The position numbers and the translations under genes were made by a program. The notes under the pieces were generated by a model that was not told where the DNA came from, did no database searches, and worked only from the letters and a program-made list of their open reading frames with translations. A DNA stretch of 64,000 nucleotides from Flavitalea plasmicola (GTDB lineage: Bacteria > Bacteroidota > Bacteroidia > Chitinophagales > Chitinophagaceae): assembly GCF_030546645.1 (NCBI RefSeq), contig NZ_JAUOTO010000006.1:496001-560000 (forward strand). The letters are read 5' to 3'. Below are positions 1-8,917 of the stretch, in pieces; the stretch's first letter is position 1; every line of letters begins with the position of its first letter.

Positions 1-534
1 TGAGGTTTTCTGAATTTCCTGTTTAGAGCGAACATCGCAAATTTCTCCGGGACAGTATTGGGTCTTTCCCTTAAAAAGCAACGGATAAAATTTACATCCC
101 AGGCAAATACCGAACACCGCTTCAAAAAAGAGAAATATCAAGCAGATGAGGCAGATAATACCGGTGATCGGACTATAGGAGTTGACCAACACCATAAAAA
201 TGAACATGGTTGCCGACAGGACCAGGCCAATGACCCAGGCAAACCTTTTTTGCCGGGCACCCACATATTCGGGTGTTTGCCTGCCAACGATCAGGCGGCC
301 AATGATTAACATAGGGGAGAACTTGGGGTTTATAAAAACCCGTATGGCAAAATCAATAAAAAACAGGGTGATAACATATTTGATCGGCAAGAAATTATTT
401 TTAAACACGATGAACATCAGTGAAAGGAAGGTCGCCAGGAAGAGGATGCCCGCCGCGGCCCTGATCTCCCTTTCATTTAAAACCCGTATTTCATACCCGG
501 CCACCTCTTCGCCGAACTGTATTGTTTTGCTCAT
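1..534 (-). CDS. DUF4395-family membrane protein, partial (C-terminus beyond left edge)
   Basis: This reading frame starts at the ATG whose complement is at 532-534 and stays open for 178 codons to the window edge, so the stop lies outside. It has hydrophobic stretches near residues 26-45 and 48-66 and again around 98-140, the latter ending in a GICLGCKFY motif. That pairing of two membrane hairpins with a late G-x-C-x-G-C motif is typical of DUF4395 proteins, integral membrane proteins of unknown role sometimes found beside thiosulfate sulfurtransferases or thioredoxins. Plus-strand frames over the same bases look like shadows. The function cannot be stated further. Confidence 0.75.
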   Translation of the reverse strand, partial: MSKTIQFGEEVAGYEIRVLNEREIRAAAGILFLATFLSLMFIVFKNNFLPIKYVITLFFIDFAIRVFINPKFSPMLIIGRLIVGRQTPEYVGARQKRFAWVIGLVLSATMFIFMVLVNSYSPITGIICLICLIFLFFEAVFGICLGCKFYPLLFKGKTQYCPGEICDVRSKQEIQKTS

Positions 535-691
535 GGTAGTTTTTTCATAATACTAGCTAAATAACTCAAAGAGTGCAAGTTGCATCAATAGACAAGAGAT
601 TGGGGTATACGAAATGCGATTCGCGGTCAACGATCGAATGGAATAAAAAAGGAGAAAAGATTTAACGATATTTAATCCGTCAAATAACATA

Positions 692-1720
692 ATGAAAACC
701 CTCCTGGACATCAAACGATTTAAATTATACGCATGGATTGGTCTCGCATTTCTATTGCTGAGCCTGGTCCACCATTTGACGCAGGGCTTAGCCGAGGCCG
801 GGCAAAGATTTGCGAATGATTGCTGGAGGGTGGGCTATGTGACCATTCTGAATTACATCCTCTTTGAGTATACTTTCCCGATGTTAAGCTGGAGGAAATT
901 CGTACGGTCCTTGTTGCTGATAGTAGCGCATCTCTTTTTGTACTCAGAGGGCCTGTATCTCTGGCGGCAGATAGGGATCGCGCTAAAAATCTATACCTCA
1001 TTCCCGCCAGGATCACAGGAGGTTTCCCCACAAATGGAATACAGCGTAAGTTCCATATTTTTCTTTGGGATTATCAGACATATTTATAATCATATCAAAT
1101 TAAAACAGACTACCCAACAGCTGCGGATAGAAAAGCAGCAAGCCGAATTGAACTATCTCAAGTCGCAAACCAATCCCCATTTCCTGTTCAATACCTTAAA
1201 TAATATCTACTCACTGGCAAGGGACAAATCTGACCAGACACCCGAAACGATCCTGCGGCTGTCACAAATAATGCGTTATATGTTATACGAGGCTGGCGGT
1301 CCATACATAGCTGTTGAGCAGGAGCTGAAGATCATCGGAGACTATATCTCTCTTGAAAAACTACGCTACGATGATTCCCTGCGGATCAATTTTAACTACG
1401 ATGTGGAAGATATGAAGCAGGCATTACCGCCACTGCTGCTGATCCCTTTGGTCGAGAACGCTTTCAAACATGGGGTTTCTGAAACGAGAAACCAGCCATT
1501 CATCGATATTCATCTTTCCATCGTCAAGCGCCAACTGGCGTTTTTCGTAAGAAACTCGACGGAAGAGTTCTCCGGCGATGGGAAAGTGAAAGAAAATATC
1601 GGGCTTTCGAATCTCCGCCGTCAGCTCGAATTGCTTTACACCGACTACCATGTCTTGTTGGAACAACACATGTCCGAATTTTCCGCCACTTTAAAGATCA
1701 ATCTTGCAAGCCATGTCTAA
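692..1720 (+). CDS. LytS/YehU-type sensor histidine kinase
   Basis: This is a membrane histidine kinase. About four hydrophobic segments fill the first 130 residues, a short coiled linker follows, and the His_kinase domain carries the signature NPHFLFN near residue 160, where the His is the phospho-acceptor. The C-terminal ATPase domain has the N box in PLVENAFKHG and a glycine box near NIGLSNLRRQ. No periplasmic sensor domain is visible, so the signal is probably sensed in or near the membrane. The stop overlaps the start of the LytTR response regulator by 8 bases, so the two are translationally coupled and form a two-component pair. At 342 residues it has the usual length for the family. 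Confidence 0.92.
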   Translation: MKTLLDIKRFKLYAWIGLAFLLLSLVHHLTQGLAEAGQRFANDCWRVGYVTILNYILFEYTFPMLSWRKFVRSLLLIVAHLFLYSEGLYLWRQIGIALKIYTSFPPGSQEVSPQMEYSVSSIFFFGIIRHIYNHIKLKQTTQQLRIEKQQAELNYLKSQTNPHFLFNTLNNIYSLARDKSDQTPETILRLSQIMRYMLYEAGGPYIAVEQELKIIGDYISLEKLRYDDSLRINFNYDVEDMKQALPPLLLIPLVENAFKHGVSETRNQPFIDIHLSIVKRQLAFFVRNSTEEFSGDGKVKENIGLSNLRRQLELLYTDYHVLLEQHMSEFSATLKINLASHV

Positions 1721-2405
1721 AATAAAATGTATGATCATAGAAGATGAGCCTTTGGCCGTAAAAGTCCTAATCGATTACATCTCTCACGTGCCCTTTCTGG
1801 AGCTGCAAGGGACTTTTAAAGACGCTATCCTGGCGGCCGACTATCTGCGTCATACGACCACTCATCTTATTTTCCTGGACATCCATCTTCCCAAACTAAA
1901 AGGTATGTCTTTTTTAAAAACGCTTACCAATCCGCCAGCAGTTATTATTACTACGGCTTACCACCAATACGCTGTGGAAGGTTTTAACCTGAACGTGACG
2001 GATTATTTGCTGAAACCATTTGATTTCGAGCGGTTCCTGGTGGCTGTGACCAAGGTCAGGACCATACACATGACAAATCGGGAACCGGCGGATGACGCGG
2101 AGTTGAGAGACTTCTTTTTTATCAATGTCCAAAAGAAAAAAGTGAAGGTCCTCTTTTCAGAGATCGTCTATATTGAAAGCCAACGGGAATACGTCAAGAT
2201 CATAACCACTCAAAATGAATATATTTCAAAGATGAGCACACATGAGATCGAGGCTATATTGCCTCCCCATCTCTTCAAACGGGTGCACAGATCTTTTATC
2301 GTTTCCATACGCCGGATTGAATCTTACACGGCCGAGATGATCGAAATGAACGGCGTGTCCATACCTATTGGAAAAGGTTATAGGGACGGCATGGAGAAAT
2401 TATAA
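1713..2405 (+). CDS. LytTR-family response regulator
   Basis: This is the partner of the upstream kinase. Residues 1-120 form a receiver domain with the acidic pocket EDEP near the N-terminus, the phospho-acceptor Asp in LIFLDIHLPKLKG near residue 53 and the conserved Lys in LLKPF near 100. Residues 130-230 form a LytTR DNA-binding domain (YIESQREYVKI, FKRVHRSFIVS). I chose the ATG at 1713 rather than a TTG nine bases upstream because it directly begins the receiver fold and overlaps the kinase stop in the common coupled arrangement. The likely role is transcription control in response to the kinase; its targets are not visible here. Confidence 0.93.
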   Translation: MSKIKCMIIEDEPLAVKVLIDYISHVPFLELQGTFKDAILAADYLRHTTTHLIFLDIHLPKLKGMSFLKTLTNPPAVIITTAYHQYAVEGFNLNVTDYLLKPFDFERFLVAVTKVRTIHMTNREPADDAELRDFFFINVQKKKVKVLFSEIVYIESQREYVKIITTQNEYISKMSTHEIEAILPPHLFKRVHRSFIVSIRRIESYTAEMIEMNGVSIPIGKGYRDGMEKL

Positions 2406-2516
2406 GTCCTGGCTTGCAAAATTAAATACAGGATTAAGCGTTACATGTGATCGAATTAAATTGGCATATACCTTGCGATTTATAAATTGATTATTTATCC
2501 CTTTAAACACCTCAAA

Positions 2517-2894
2517 ATGAACAAGATCCTTACATTTGTTTTATTCCTGCTGGTCACATCCAGCGCCATTGGGCAGGTGGTTGGCCGTGTAGATAAAAAG
2601 ACGAAAGAATTCACCATCGCTCCTGATCAGCCATCGAATTATACGATATTAGGATATCAATATCCCAATATTACGACCCGGAAAATGATCTGTTTTTCTT
2701 CGAATGTCAACACGGTAACGGACAATTCAAGCAAGTGCCTTCTGGGAGCTTATTTTGATACGGATAAGATGAAAGTGGGCGACAAGATCTTATATTTGGG
2801 CATGGCAGGCAGTTTTGCTAAGATGAACTACGTTACGGGAAGCGGCAAGAAGATCCTTTTCTATCTGCCGAAATCCAGCTTTGCAATAAAGTGA
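2517..2894 (+). CDS. Small secreted protein of unknown function
   Basis: This encodes 125 residues with a clear signal peptide (MNKILTFVLFLLVTSSAIGQ) and a mature part of about 105 residues containing two Cys near positions 60 and 75, which could form a disulfide. I do not recognise the family. The start at 2517 was chosen because the signal peptide begins there; an in-frame ATG 30 bases upstream would add a charged extension. It stands alone between the LytTR regulator and the fasciclin gene on the same strand and may be one of the regulator's targets, which is only a guess from position. Confidence 0.65.
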   Translation: MNKILTFVLFLLVTSSAIGQVVGRVDKKTKEFTIAPDQPSNYTILGYQYPNITTRKMICFSSNVNTVTDNSSKCLLGAYFDTDKMKVGDKILYLGMAGSFAKMNYVTGSGKKILFYLPKSSFAIK

Positions 2895-2984
2895 TTGGGC
2901 AGCACGAAACATTAACACCGGGACCGGCCAATTTATGCCTACCTTACATCGCCGGTGATTCTACCGACATACAAATAGATAATT

Positions 2985-3395
2985 ATGTCAAATATCACAC
3001 AGGTTGTCAATGTTGATAAACATATGACGACATTGAAAAAAGCCGTTATGGCCTCGGATCTGGATCAAGTGTTAAGCAGCAGGGGGCCGTTCACTGTTTT
3101 TGCACCTTCTGACATTGCTTTTGCAAAACTGGAAAAAGGGATATTGGAGAACTTGTTAATGCCGGAAAATAAGGCCAAACTGGCCGACTTGCTGAATTGC
3201 CATGTGGTGCCGGGGAAAATCGATTTTAAAGATCTGAAAGATGGCGAGAAACTGAAAACAGTGAATGGAAAGGAATTACTTGTTCAGGTGAATAATGGAG
3301 AGGTTAGTATCGAGGGTGCCAATATTAAGAGCTATGATACAAAAATATCTAATGGGGTGATCCATTCGTTGGATACCGTGATGACAAAAAATTAG
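2985..3395 (+). CDS. Fasciclin (FAS1) domain protein
   Basis: This is a single FAS1 domain of 136 residues with almost no extra sequence. The H1 motif is GPFTVFAPSDIAFAKL near residue 32 and the H2 region is NGVIHSLDTVMTKN at the C-terminus. FAS1 domains are usually extracellular adhesion or stress-related modules. This copy has no recognisable signal peptide, which is odd for the family; either it is cytoplasmic or the true start is missed, but no upstream in-frame extension looks like a secretion signal. A strong inverted repeat just downstream ends the transcription unit. Confidence 0.9.
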   Translation: MSNITQVVNVDKHMTTLKKAVMASDLDQVLSSRGPFTVFAPSDIAFAKLEKGILENLLMPENKAKLADLLNCHVVPGKIDFKDLKDGEKLKTVNGKELLVQVNNGEVSIEGANIKSYDTKISNGVIHSLDTVMTKN

Positions 3396-3423
3396 GTTTC
3401 ATCATTATCATGGTCCTGCGGAC

Positions 3424-3463
3424 CGTAAAAGGCTTTAAGTCTAATGACTTAAGGCCTTTTACG
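3424..3463. terminator. Bidirectional stem-loop terminator
   Basis: An 18-bp near-perfect inverted repeat (arms 3424-3441 and 3446-3463, one G-T pair, loop TAAT) follows the fasciclin stop. The arms begin with A-rich and end with T-rich stretches (CTTTTACG), so it could terminate in both directions. Confidence 0.75.
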
Positions 3464-3533
3464 ATTATTGGCGTTCCTGTGTCTGGAATAAAGAGAATTA
3501 TATATCTTTAAAACTTATATCAAGGCATGCAGA

Positions 3534-4430
3534 ATGAAAACTATTAAAAGGCGGGATGGGTTTGAAGGAGAAAAAATGATCAATCTCCCCGAATCCGTCT
3601 GGAAAAAAGCCATCAGGGATAATGTTGTATTGAGCCAGCTTTATATAAAACATATCGGCTATTTTCCCAACGCAACCGCTCATTACCGTGAATGGGAAAA
3701 AGGCTGCCCTGATAATATTCTGATCTATTGTCTCCGTGGTAAAGGTTGGTATGAACTTGGCAAAAAGCGTTTTGAAGTAGGTGTTAATGAATATATCATC
3801 ATACCCGCGTTAAAGAGCTTCCTGCGGTATGGAGCGGATGAAAATGATCCTTGGACAATTTACTGGGTGCATTTTAGCGGCCGGGATATGGATACATTCA
3901 ACCGTTGTTTCAAAATCGGAATGTTTGACGGTCCGCAGCCGATCATATTTAATGAGAAAGGGCTGCAAATCTGGAATATGATGTACCAGAACCTGGAAAG
4001 AGGATATAGCATAGAGAACCTCACGAATACAAATATGTGCCTGTATAATTTTATCGCCACCTTCCTTTACCCGGACCGGCAGGTGAATGAAAAGAAACAG
4101 GATGCAAAAGATCTGATCAACGATACTATCCTGTTCATGCAAAGCAAATTGCACCAGCAGCTCACCGTAGAAGACATGGCGCTGAAGCAAGGCTTGTCCA
4201 CTTCCCATTTTTCCAGCCTGTTTCGCAAGGCGACCGGCATGGCGCCGCTTGACTATTTTATTCACCTGAAATTACAGAAAGCCTGCCTGCTGTTGTACAG
4301 CTCGGATATTAAAATTAAAAAAGTGGCGACGGAAATTGGCTATGACGATCCTTATTATTTTTCAAGGCTCTTTAAAAAATACATGAAAGTCTCGCCTGAT
4401 CAATACAGGGCACTTCAGAAGAAAAGCTAA
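3534..4430 (+). CDS. AraC-family transcriptional regulator
   Basis: This is a one-component regulator with an N-terminal cupin-like AraC ligand-binding domain (about residues 20-170, including the PALKSFLRYG and WTIYWVHFSG strands) and a C-terminal double helix-turn-helix (about 195-297; LTVEDMALKQGLSTSHFSSLFRK and IKKVATEIGYDDPYYFSRLFKK). The family usually senses sugars. Its 3' end overlaps by 4 bases the end of a convergent GH95 fucosidase, so it may control that cluster in response to a glycan-derived sugar, though this is inferred only from position. MINLPESV 14 residues in is an alternative start. Confidence 0.9.
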   Translation: MKTIKRRDGFEGEKMINLPESVWKKAIRDNVVLSQLYIKHIGYFPNATAHYREWEKGCPDNILIYCLRGKGWYELGKKRFEVGVNEYIIIPALKSFLRYGADENDPWTIYWVHFSGRDMDTFNRCFKIGMFDGPQPIIFNEKGLQIWNMMYQNLERGYSIENLTNTNMCLYNFIATFLYPDRQVNEKKQDAKDLINDTILFMQSKLHQQLTVEDMALKQGLSTSHFSSLFRKATGMAPLDYFIHLKLQKACLLLYSSDIKIKKVATEIGYDDPYYFSRLFKKYMKVSPDQYRALQKKS

Positions 4431-6886
4431 CCGATGGAGAAAAAATATTCCATCCCTTTTTGTGTGATAAATTCAATTACATCCTCTGCGTCTTTTTTAT
4501 AGGCGACGGGCTTGCCGGCCGAGTCCCTGATAGTTGTTTTGCCATGCAATAAGATGTGACAAGGCAATCCGTTGGCGGAACGAATCTTTATCTTTTTTAC
4601 TTTGCCCTGCTGCCAGTTAAACGAAACTTCAAATCCTTGCCGAGCCCGTAGTCCTTTTACTGATCCACTTTGGAGAGAGGTATCTGCAGGCAGGGCGGGC
4701 AATATGCGGATAATGTTATGCTTGCCGTGACTCTGTATCAGCATTTCCGCGATACCGGCAGTGGCGCCCAGGTTCCCATCTATCTGGAACGGCGGCCCTG
4801 CGCAAAAAAGATTGGGATAGGTACCAGCACCCCTATTATAATCTATTTCAGAAGCACTGGAAGGCGTTAGAAAAGAACGCAGGAAAGACAAGGCCTTGTT
4901 GCCATCCTGCATTCGGGCATACAAAGCCATCCGCCAGGCCCAGACCCACCCTATTCCGCTCTTTTTACGTCTTTCTAAAGTCACCGCTGCTGCTTTTGCA
5001 AAGGCAGGTGTCTCCCATGGAGTGATCTCGTCAAGCGGATAAACTGCCATTAAATGGGATGTGTGACGATGTTCCGGCTCCACTTCCTTATAATCTTCCA
5101 ACCACTCCTGCAATGCTCCCGTCGAAGGGCTTATTTGTAAGGGTGCGAGCCTGGGAATAATAGAACGAAGGCTATCCCTCCAGATCCTATCGGTATTTAA
5201 AATGGTCGAAGCCTCTATCGCCTCGCTCAATATCTCCCTTCCAAGTTCCATATCCACCGTCGGGCCCATGCAGTTAGCAATAATTTCTCCGTTGGGTCCA
5301 AAAAAAGAATTTTCAGGAGAATTGGATGGGGCTGTGACCAACCAGCTATGTTTTGTTTCTTCTATTATGATATCGCTAAAGAACTGTGCGGCTCCTTTAA
5401 TGATCGGATAAACAGAAGCGAGAAAACTCTTGTCTGGAGCGTATTGGTAATGATGCCACAAATGCATGGTAGCCCATGTGCCGCCAGTGACGGTGGAACC
5501 CCAGTTGGCGCTTTCGCCCGGCGATGTATAACCCCATGGGTTGGTAATAGGATGTGTTACCCAGCCCCTGGCTCCGTAATAGGTCTTTGCAGTACGCCTG
5601 CCATGATCGGCCATTTGTGCCAACAAAGTAAACATTGGCTGATGGCAGTCCGCAAGATTGGTAACCTCCGCCGGCCAGTAATTCATTTGCACATTAATAT
5701 CCGTATGATAATCGCCGTTCCAGGGTGTCTGGTATTCATCGGCCCATAATCCCTGCAAATTCGCGGGCATGCCTCCGGGGCGGGAAGAAGAGATCAGCAA
5801 GTACCTGCCAAAATTGAAGTACATGTTGATCAGGTCAGGATCTGACGCTCCGTTGCCAAAACGAGCCAGTCTTTCCAACACACTTAGCTGTGCTATTTCT
5901 GTACTATTCCCGGCAGCTGTAAAATTCAAACGACACCTGTTAAAATAATATTGGTAATCCTGTACGTGTTCCGTCAGCAATTTTGTCCAGGATTTATCCG
6001 ATAATTTGGTTAACGTTTGGAGCACAACAGGTAATGGCTCCGGCCCCCGCGTTTCTACCTTTGGCCAGTTCATATCGGTGGCAGCTCCTATTAATAGAAT
6101 ACATTCGTTTGCATCGGCGATCACAATACTGGTGTCAGTAACCGATAGCCGCCCACTCAGGGGTATTGCTTTTAGTACGGCAGCGTAATGGATGCCTTCA
6201 TTTCCTTCGCTATTCATAACTCCCTTCATATACATCTGGCCTTTCCCCATCACGTAGCCGGCACGTTCCTTTCTGAAGAGGCGGGTAGAAAAAGATAAAG
6301 CGCCCGGCCTGGAAGCTTTTAAACGGATAGCAATCACCTGCGACGGCGCAGAAACCATAACTTCCTCTGTATAAGTAATTCCTTTTCTTTGCCATGAAGT
6401 GGTTGTAAAAGCGCTATCCAGCCGAAGTGCCCTTTGGTAATTCTGTACGGGTGAGGAACCATCCGCCCAATCGATAAAAAGATCTCCGAGTGTCTGATAA
6501 CAACCATATTTGACGTTGGCACCTTCGCCCGAACCAGAGCCTTTCCCTTTGCATATAAAGTTTTTCTGCATGAGCTCCTGAGCCTCTGCGTTTCGGCCTT
6601 CGAGCAACAATTGCCTGATCCGGGGAAGATAGTTGATTGCATTGGGATCATCCGCATCCTGTATCCCTCCGCTCCACATTGAAATTTCATTTAACACGAT
6701 CCGCTCTCTGTCGGGCCTCCCAAAAACCATAGCCCCCAAACGGCCATTACCCAGGGGAGAGGAAGAATGATAATTGTCAGCGGGTACTTTAAACAGCATG
6801 CGGAGATCGCTCTGTGCGTATAGGTTGGTGGAGTATAAAAAAATGAGTACCAGGGAATTTTGACGGATTGCTTTCAATAATGGCAT
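4427..6886 (-). CDS. Glycoside hydrolase family 95 protein (alpha-L-fucosidase/galactosidase type)
   Basis: This is an 819-residue secreted enzyme. It has a signal peptide ending near LYAQS, an N-terminal beta-sandwich (about 25-280), an alpha/alpha toroid catalytic domain (about 300-680) containing GMPANLQGLWADEY and DINVQMNYWPAE, and a C-terminal sandwich. These motifs are characteristic of GH95, an inverting family acting on alpha-1,2-L-fucosyl or related alpha-L-galactosyl linkages. I placed the start at 6886 because it begins the signal peptide; an upstream ATG at 6934 would add 16 residues before it. It follows the isochorismatase-like gene with a short gap and is probably co-transcribed with it. 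Confidence 0.9.
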   Translation of the reverse strand: MPLLKAIRQNSLVLIFLYSTNLYAQSDLRMLFKVPADNYHSSSPLGNGRLGAMVFGRPDRERIVLNEISMWSGGIQDADDPNAINYLPRIRQLLLEGRNAEAQELMQKNFICKGKGSGSGEGANVKYGCYQTLGDLFIDWADGSSPVQNYQRALRLDSAFTTTSWQRKGITYTEEVMVSAPSQVIAIRLKASRPGALSFSTRLFRKERAGYVMGKGQMYMKGVMNSEGNEGIHYAAVLKAIPLSGRLSVTDTSIVIADANECILLIGAATDMNWPKVETRGPEPLPVVLQTLTKLSDKSWTKLLTEHVQDYQYYFNRCRLNFTAAGNSTEIAQLSVLERLARFGNGASDPDLINMYFNFGRYLLISSSRPGGMPANLQGLWADEYQTPWNGDYHTDINVQMNYWPAEVTNLADCHQPMFTLLAQMADHGRRTAKTYYGARGWVTHPITNPWGYTSPGESANWGSTVTGGTWATMHLWHHYQYAPDKSFLASVYPIIKGAAQFFSDIIIEETKHSWLVTAPSNSPENSFFGPNGEIIANCMGPTVDMELGREILSEAIEASTILNTDRIWRDSLRSIIPRLAPLQISPSTGALQEWLEDYKEVEPEHRHTSHLMAVYPLDEITPWETPAFAKAAAVTLERRKKSGIGWVWAWRMALYARMQDGNKALSFLRSFLTPSSASEIDYNRGAGTYPNLFCAGPPFQIDGNLGATAGIAEMLIQSHGKHNIIRILPALPADTSLQSGSVKGLRARQGFEVSFNWQQGKVKKIKIRSANGLPCHILLHGKTTIRDSAGKPVAYKKDAEDVIEFITQKGMEYFFSIG

Positions 6887-6938
6887 AAAGGCTGAGTTAT
6901 CTGTAAATATAATAGAGTGACAGCAGCCAGCCAACTTA

Positions 6939-7508
6939 TCAAATATTCTTTTTCAAAAACTCTGTTGTGACAACCTTTGCAAATTCCTCATTCAGGCTTG
7001 CCAATGCTGTTGCATGGATGAGTTCCGCTGAATAATATTTTCCGTCAATACCCTTTTTATTGAAGGTTGCCGTTGCATCAGAAACCAGGAAAGTGTCAAA
7101 TCCAAAATTTCCAGCCATCCTTGTCGTTGTTGATATGCAATGGTCGGTGGTTAAGCCAATTATAACAAGTTTTTTGATTTTCAACCTGTCAAGCCGCTGT
7201 TTCAGATCTGTGCCGATAAAAGCGCTATTCACCTTCTTTTTAATGATCGGCTCGCGGCCGATGGGTTTAACCAGGTCCTTAAAAGCATTTCCATCATTTG
7301 TTTCATGCAGCAAGGACCCTGTGTTAGATGAACAATGCTGAATGTGGAAAAGAGGGAGGTCAATCTCTCTCCACAGTTCAAGTATGTGACTCGCATTTTC
7401 CTCCGCGTCCGGATTGTTCCTTTGACCTCCCCAGTATTCGATGTTATCGAATCCTTTTTGAATGTCAACCAATATTAACGCGGGCCTGCATATTCTCGAA
7501 ATATTCAT
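6939..7508 (-). CDS. Isochorismatase-like cysteine hydrolase
   Basis: This 189-residue protein has the isochorismatase fold with a complete Asp-Lys-Cys triad: Asp in ALILVDIQKGF, Lys in the IIKKKVNSAF segment and Cys in VIGLTTDHCISTT. The family hydrolyses small amides or vinyl ethers such as nicotinamide, N-carbamoyl compounds or isochorismate; the substrate cannot be read from sequence. It is cytoplasmic, lies 9 bases after the M24 peptidase gene on the same strand and is followed by GH95, so the three probably form one transcription unit. Confidence 0.88.
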   Translation of the reverse strand: MNISRICRPALILVDIQKGFDNIEYWGGQRNNPDAEENASHILELWREIDLPLFHIQHCSSNTGSLLHETNDGNAFKDLVKPIGREPIIKKKVNSAFIGTDLKQRLDRLKIKKLVIIGLTTDHCISTTTRMAGNFGFDTFLVSDATATFNKKGIDGKYYSAELIHATALASLNEEFAKVVTTEFLKKNI

Positions 7509-7517
7509 TTTTACACT

Positions 7518-8186
7518 TTATAACATTTGCTCAAAATACCCGCCTATTTCGCTCCCTCTATCTGTAAACTGCAGTTCTAAGATCCAGTGCCTTTCGTTAC
7601 CATCTTCGTCACGCAGGAACATATCGTTTGGGTTATCCGGGTGAATATCCAATTCCAGACTTAGGGGGTCGAGCGGCTGTTCATGAGGATATTTCCCGAT
7701 GATATGCCCCGCAATGGCTCCTCCAAACTCCCAACCATATTCCTCCGCCTTCCCGGCGGCATATTGAAATAAGGCCGATGCTTTCAATGTCGTCTGAAGT
7801 TGATACCAGGCCTGTATTTCATGCCAGGCGGCTTCAACATCCTTTTTTAGCTTTAGCTTCCGGGGGTCCTTTCCCAATACATATGTTCTGCCAATATCGG
7901 CCTCGTAACCCTTTACCACCGGCCCCAGATCAATAAACAGGATATCGTCTTCATCTATTACGCGATCAGGAGGGTCGTCATGATAGACTGACAAAGTATT
8001 CTTGCCAGCTCGCACGATCTTTTTATGCCAGTGCCGTCTTATACCGAATTCTTTTAATGCCAGGAAACAAATTTCCTCATTGAGCTGTGCTTCTGTTTTT
8101 CCAGCAACAATCATTTCGTTTTCTTCGACAGCCTTGAAGAATTGAATGGAAACATTCTGCGCGTTGATCAGCGCCTCTCTTGTCAT
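7518..8186 (-). CDS. M24-family metallopeptidase (aminopeptidase P / methionine aminopeptidase fold)
   Basis: This 222-residue protein is a bare pita-bread fold without the N-terminal domain of true Xaa-Pro aminopeptidases. Metal ligands expected for the family are visible: two Asp in FIDLGPVVKGYEADIGRTY, His in AGHIIGKYPHEQP, Glu in WILELQFTDRG and Glu in the final GGYFEQ. It may be a dipeptidase or a creatinase-type enzyme acting on a small molecule. Being first in a cluster with an isochorismatase-like hydrolase, it may act in the same catabolic route, but no pathway is recognisable. Confidence 0.85.
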   Translation of the reverse strand: MTREALINAQNVSIQFFKAVEENEMIVAGKTEAQLNEEICFLALKEFGIRRHWHKKIVRAGKNTLSVYHDDPPDRVIDEDDILFIDLGPVVKGYEADIGRTYVLGKDPRKLKLKKDVEAAWHEIQAWYQLQTTLKASALFQYAAGKAEEYGWEFGGAIAGHIIGKYPHEQPLDPLSLELDIHPDNPNDMFLRDEDGNERHWILELQFTDRGSEIGGYFEQML

Positions 8187-8251
8187 AGCGGGACAATTAT
8201 TTGATACAAAATAAAGGAGCTGGCATCGAATGAAAGTTAATCTACATTAAC

Positions 8252-8827
8252 TTAGCTCAATCTTTTCTTTAAAGCGCTTAAGAACTGAGGGGTGACGCCA
8301 AGGTAGGAGGCAATGTCTTTTTGAGAGAAACGCTTTTCGGCGTACGGTTTCTGCTTCAAGAACAAACTATATCTTTCTTCGGCCGAGGCAGATAAGGCCT
8401 GGTTTATTTGCTCTCTTTGCGTAATGAATGCATTTTGAAAAAGTATCCGGAAAAAGCGCTCAAACTTTGGGATCTTTTGATACAGCATTTCCAGATCAGG
8501 GTTGCTTATTTGTAAAATATCGGTGTCCTCGATTGCTTTAATATTCGATTTTGATGGGGTTTGAGTTAAAAGGCTATATAGATCATCTGCCCACCATTCT
8601 TCAATAGAGAAATCTATAATATGTTCGAATCCGTTTTCATCCAGGTAATATGTTTTTAAGCATCCCCTGACTACGAACGATTCATATTTACATATATTTC
8701 CCTCGCGAAGTAAGAATTCGCCCTTCTTCACAAGCTTTGGCTTTAATAGGGAGGTGAAAAATGCTATTTCTTCCGGACTTAGGGAAATATGCCTTGCAAT
8801 ATTAGAGAGTAAAAGATTGAAGTTCAT
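8252..8827 (-). CDS. Crp/Fnr-family transcriptional regulator
   Basis: This 191-residue protein has an N-terminal cyclic-nucleotide-binding-like beta roll (KKGEFLLREGNICKYESFVVRGCLKTYY) and a short C-terminal winged helix-turn-helix (FSQKDIASYLGVTPQFLSALKKRL). The arginine-serine phosphate cassette of true cAMP receptors is not evident, as in many Bacteroidota members of the family whose ligand is unknown. It is followed on the same strand by the M24 gene and is divergent from the sigma-54 activator at 8918, so it may autoregulate the shared intergenic region. Confidence 0.88.
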   Translation of the reverse strand: MNFNLLLSNIARHISLSPEEIAFFTSLLKPKLVKKGEFLLREGNICKYESFVVRGCLKTYYLDENGFEHIIDFSIEEWWADDLYSLLTQTPSKSNIKAIEDTDILQISNPDLEMLYQKIPKFERFFRILFQNAFITQREQINQALSASAEERYSLFLKQKPYAEKRFSQKDIASYLGVTPQFLSALKKRLS

Positions 8828-8917
8828 AGCCTAATTGAACTTTGAAAATAGGAAGTCGAAGTTAGCAACTAAATGCCAAATCCTTTACATACCCGTATTT
8901 TTGCATAAATTTCCTAT

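Noticed and set aside
58-550. Plus-strand frames at the left edge
   Set aside because: They are opposite a long minus-strand frame with DUF4395 motifs and membrane helices, and their own translations have no family features.
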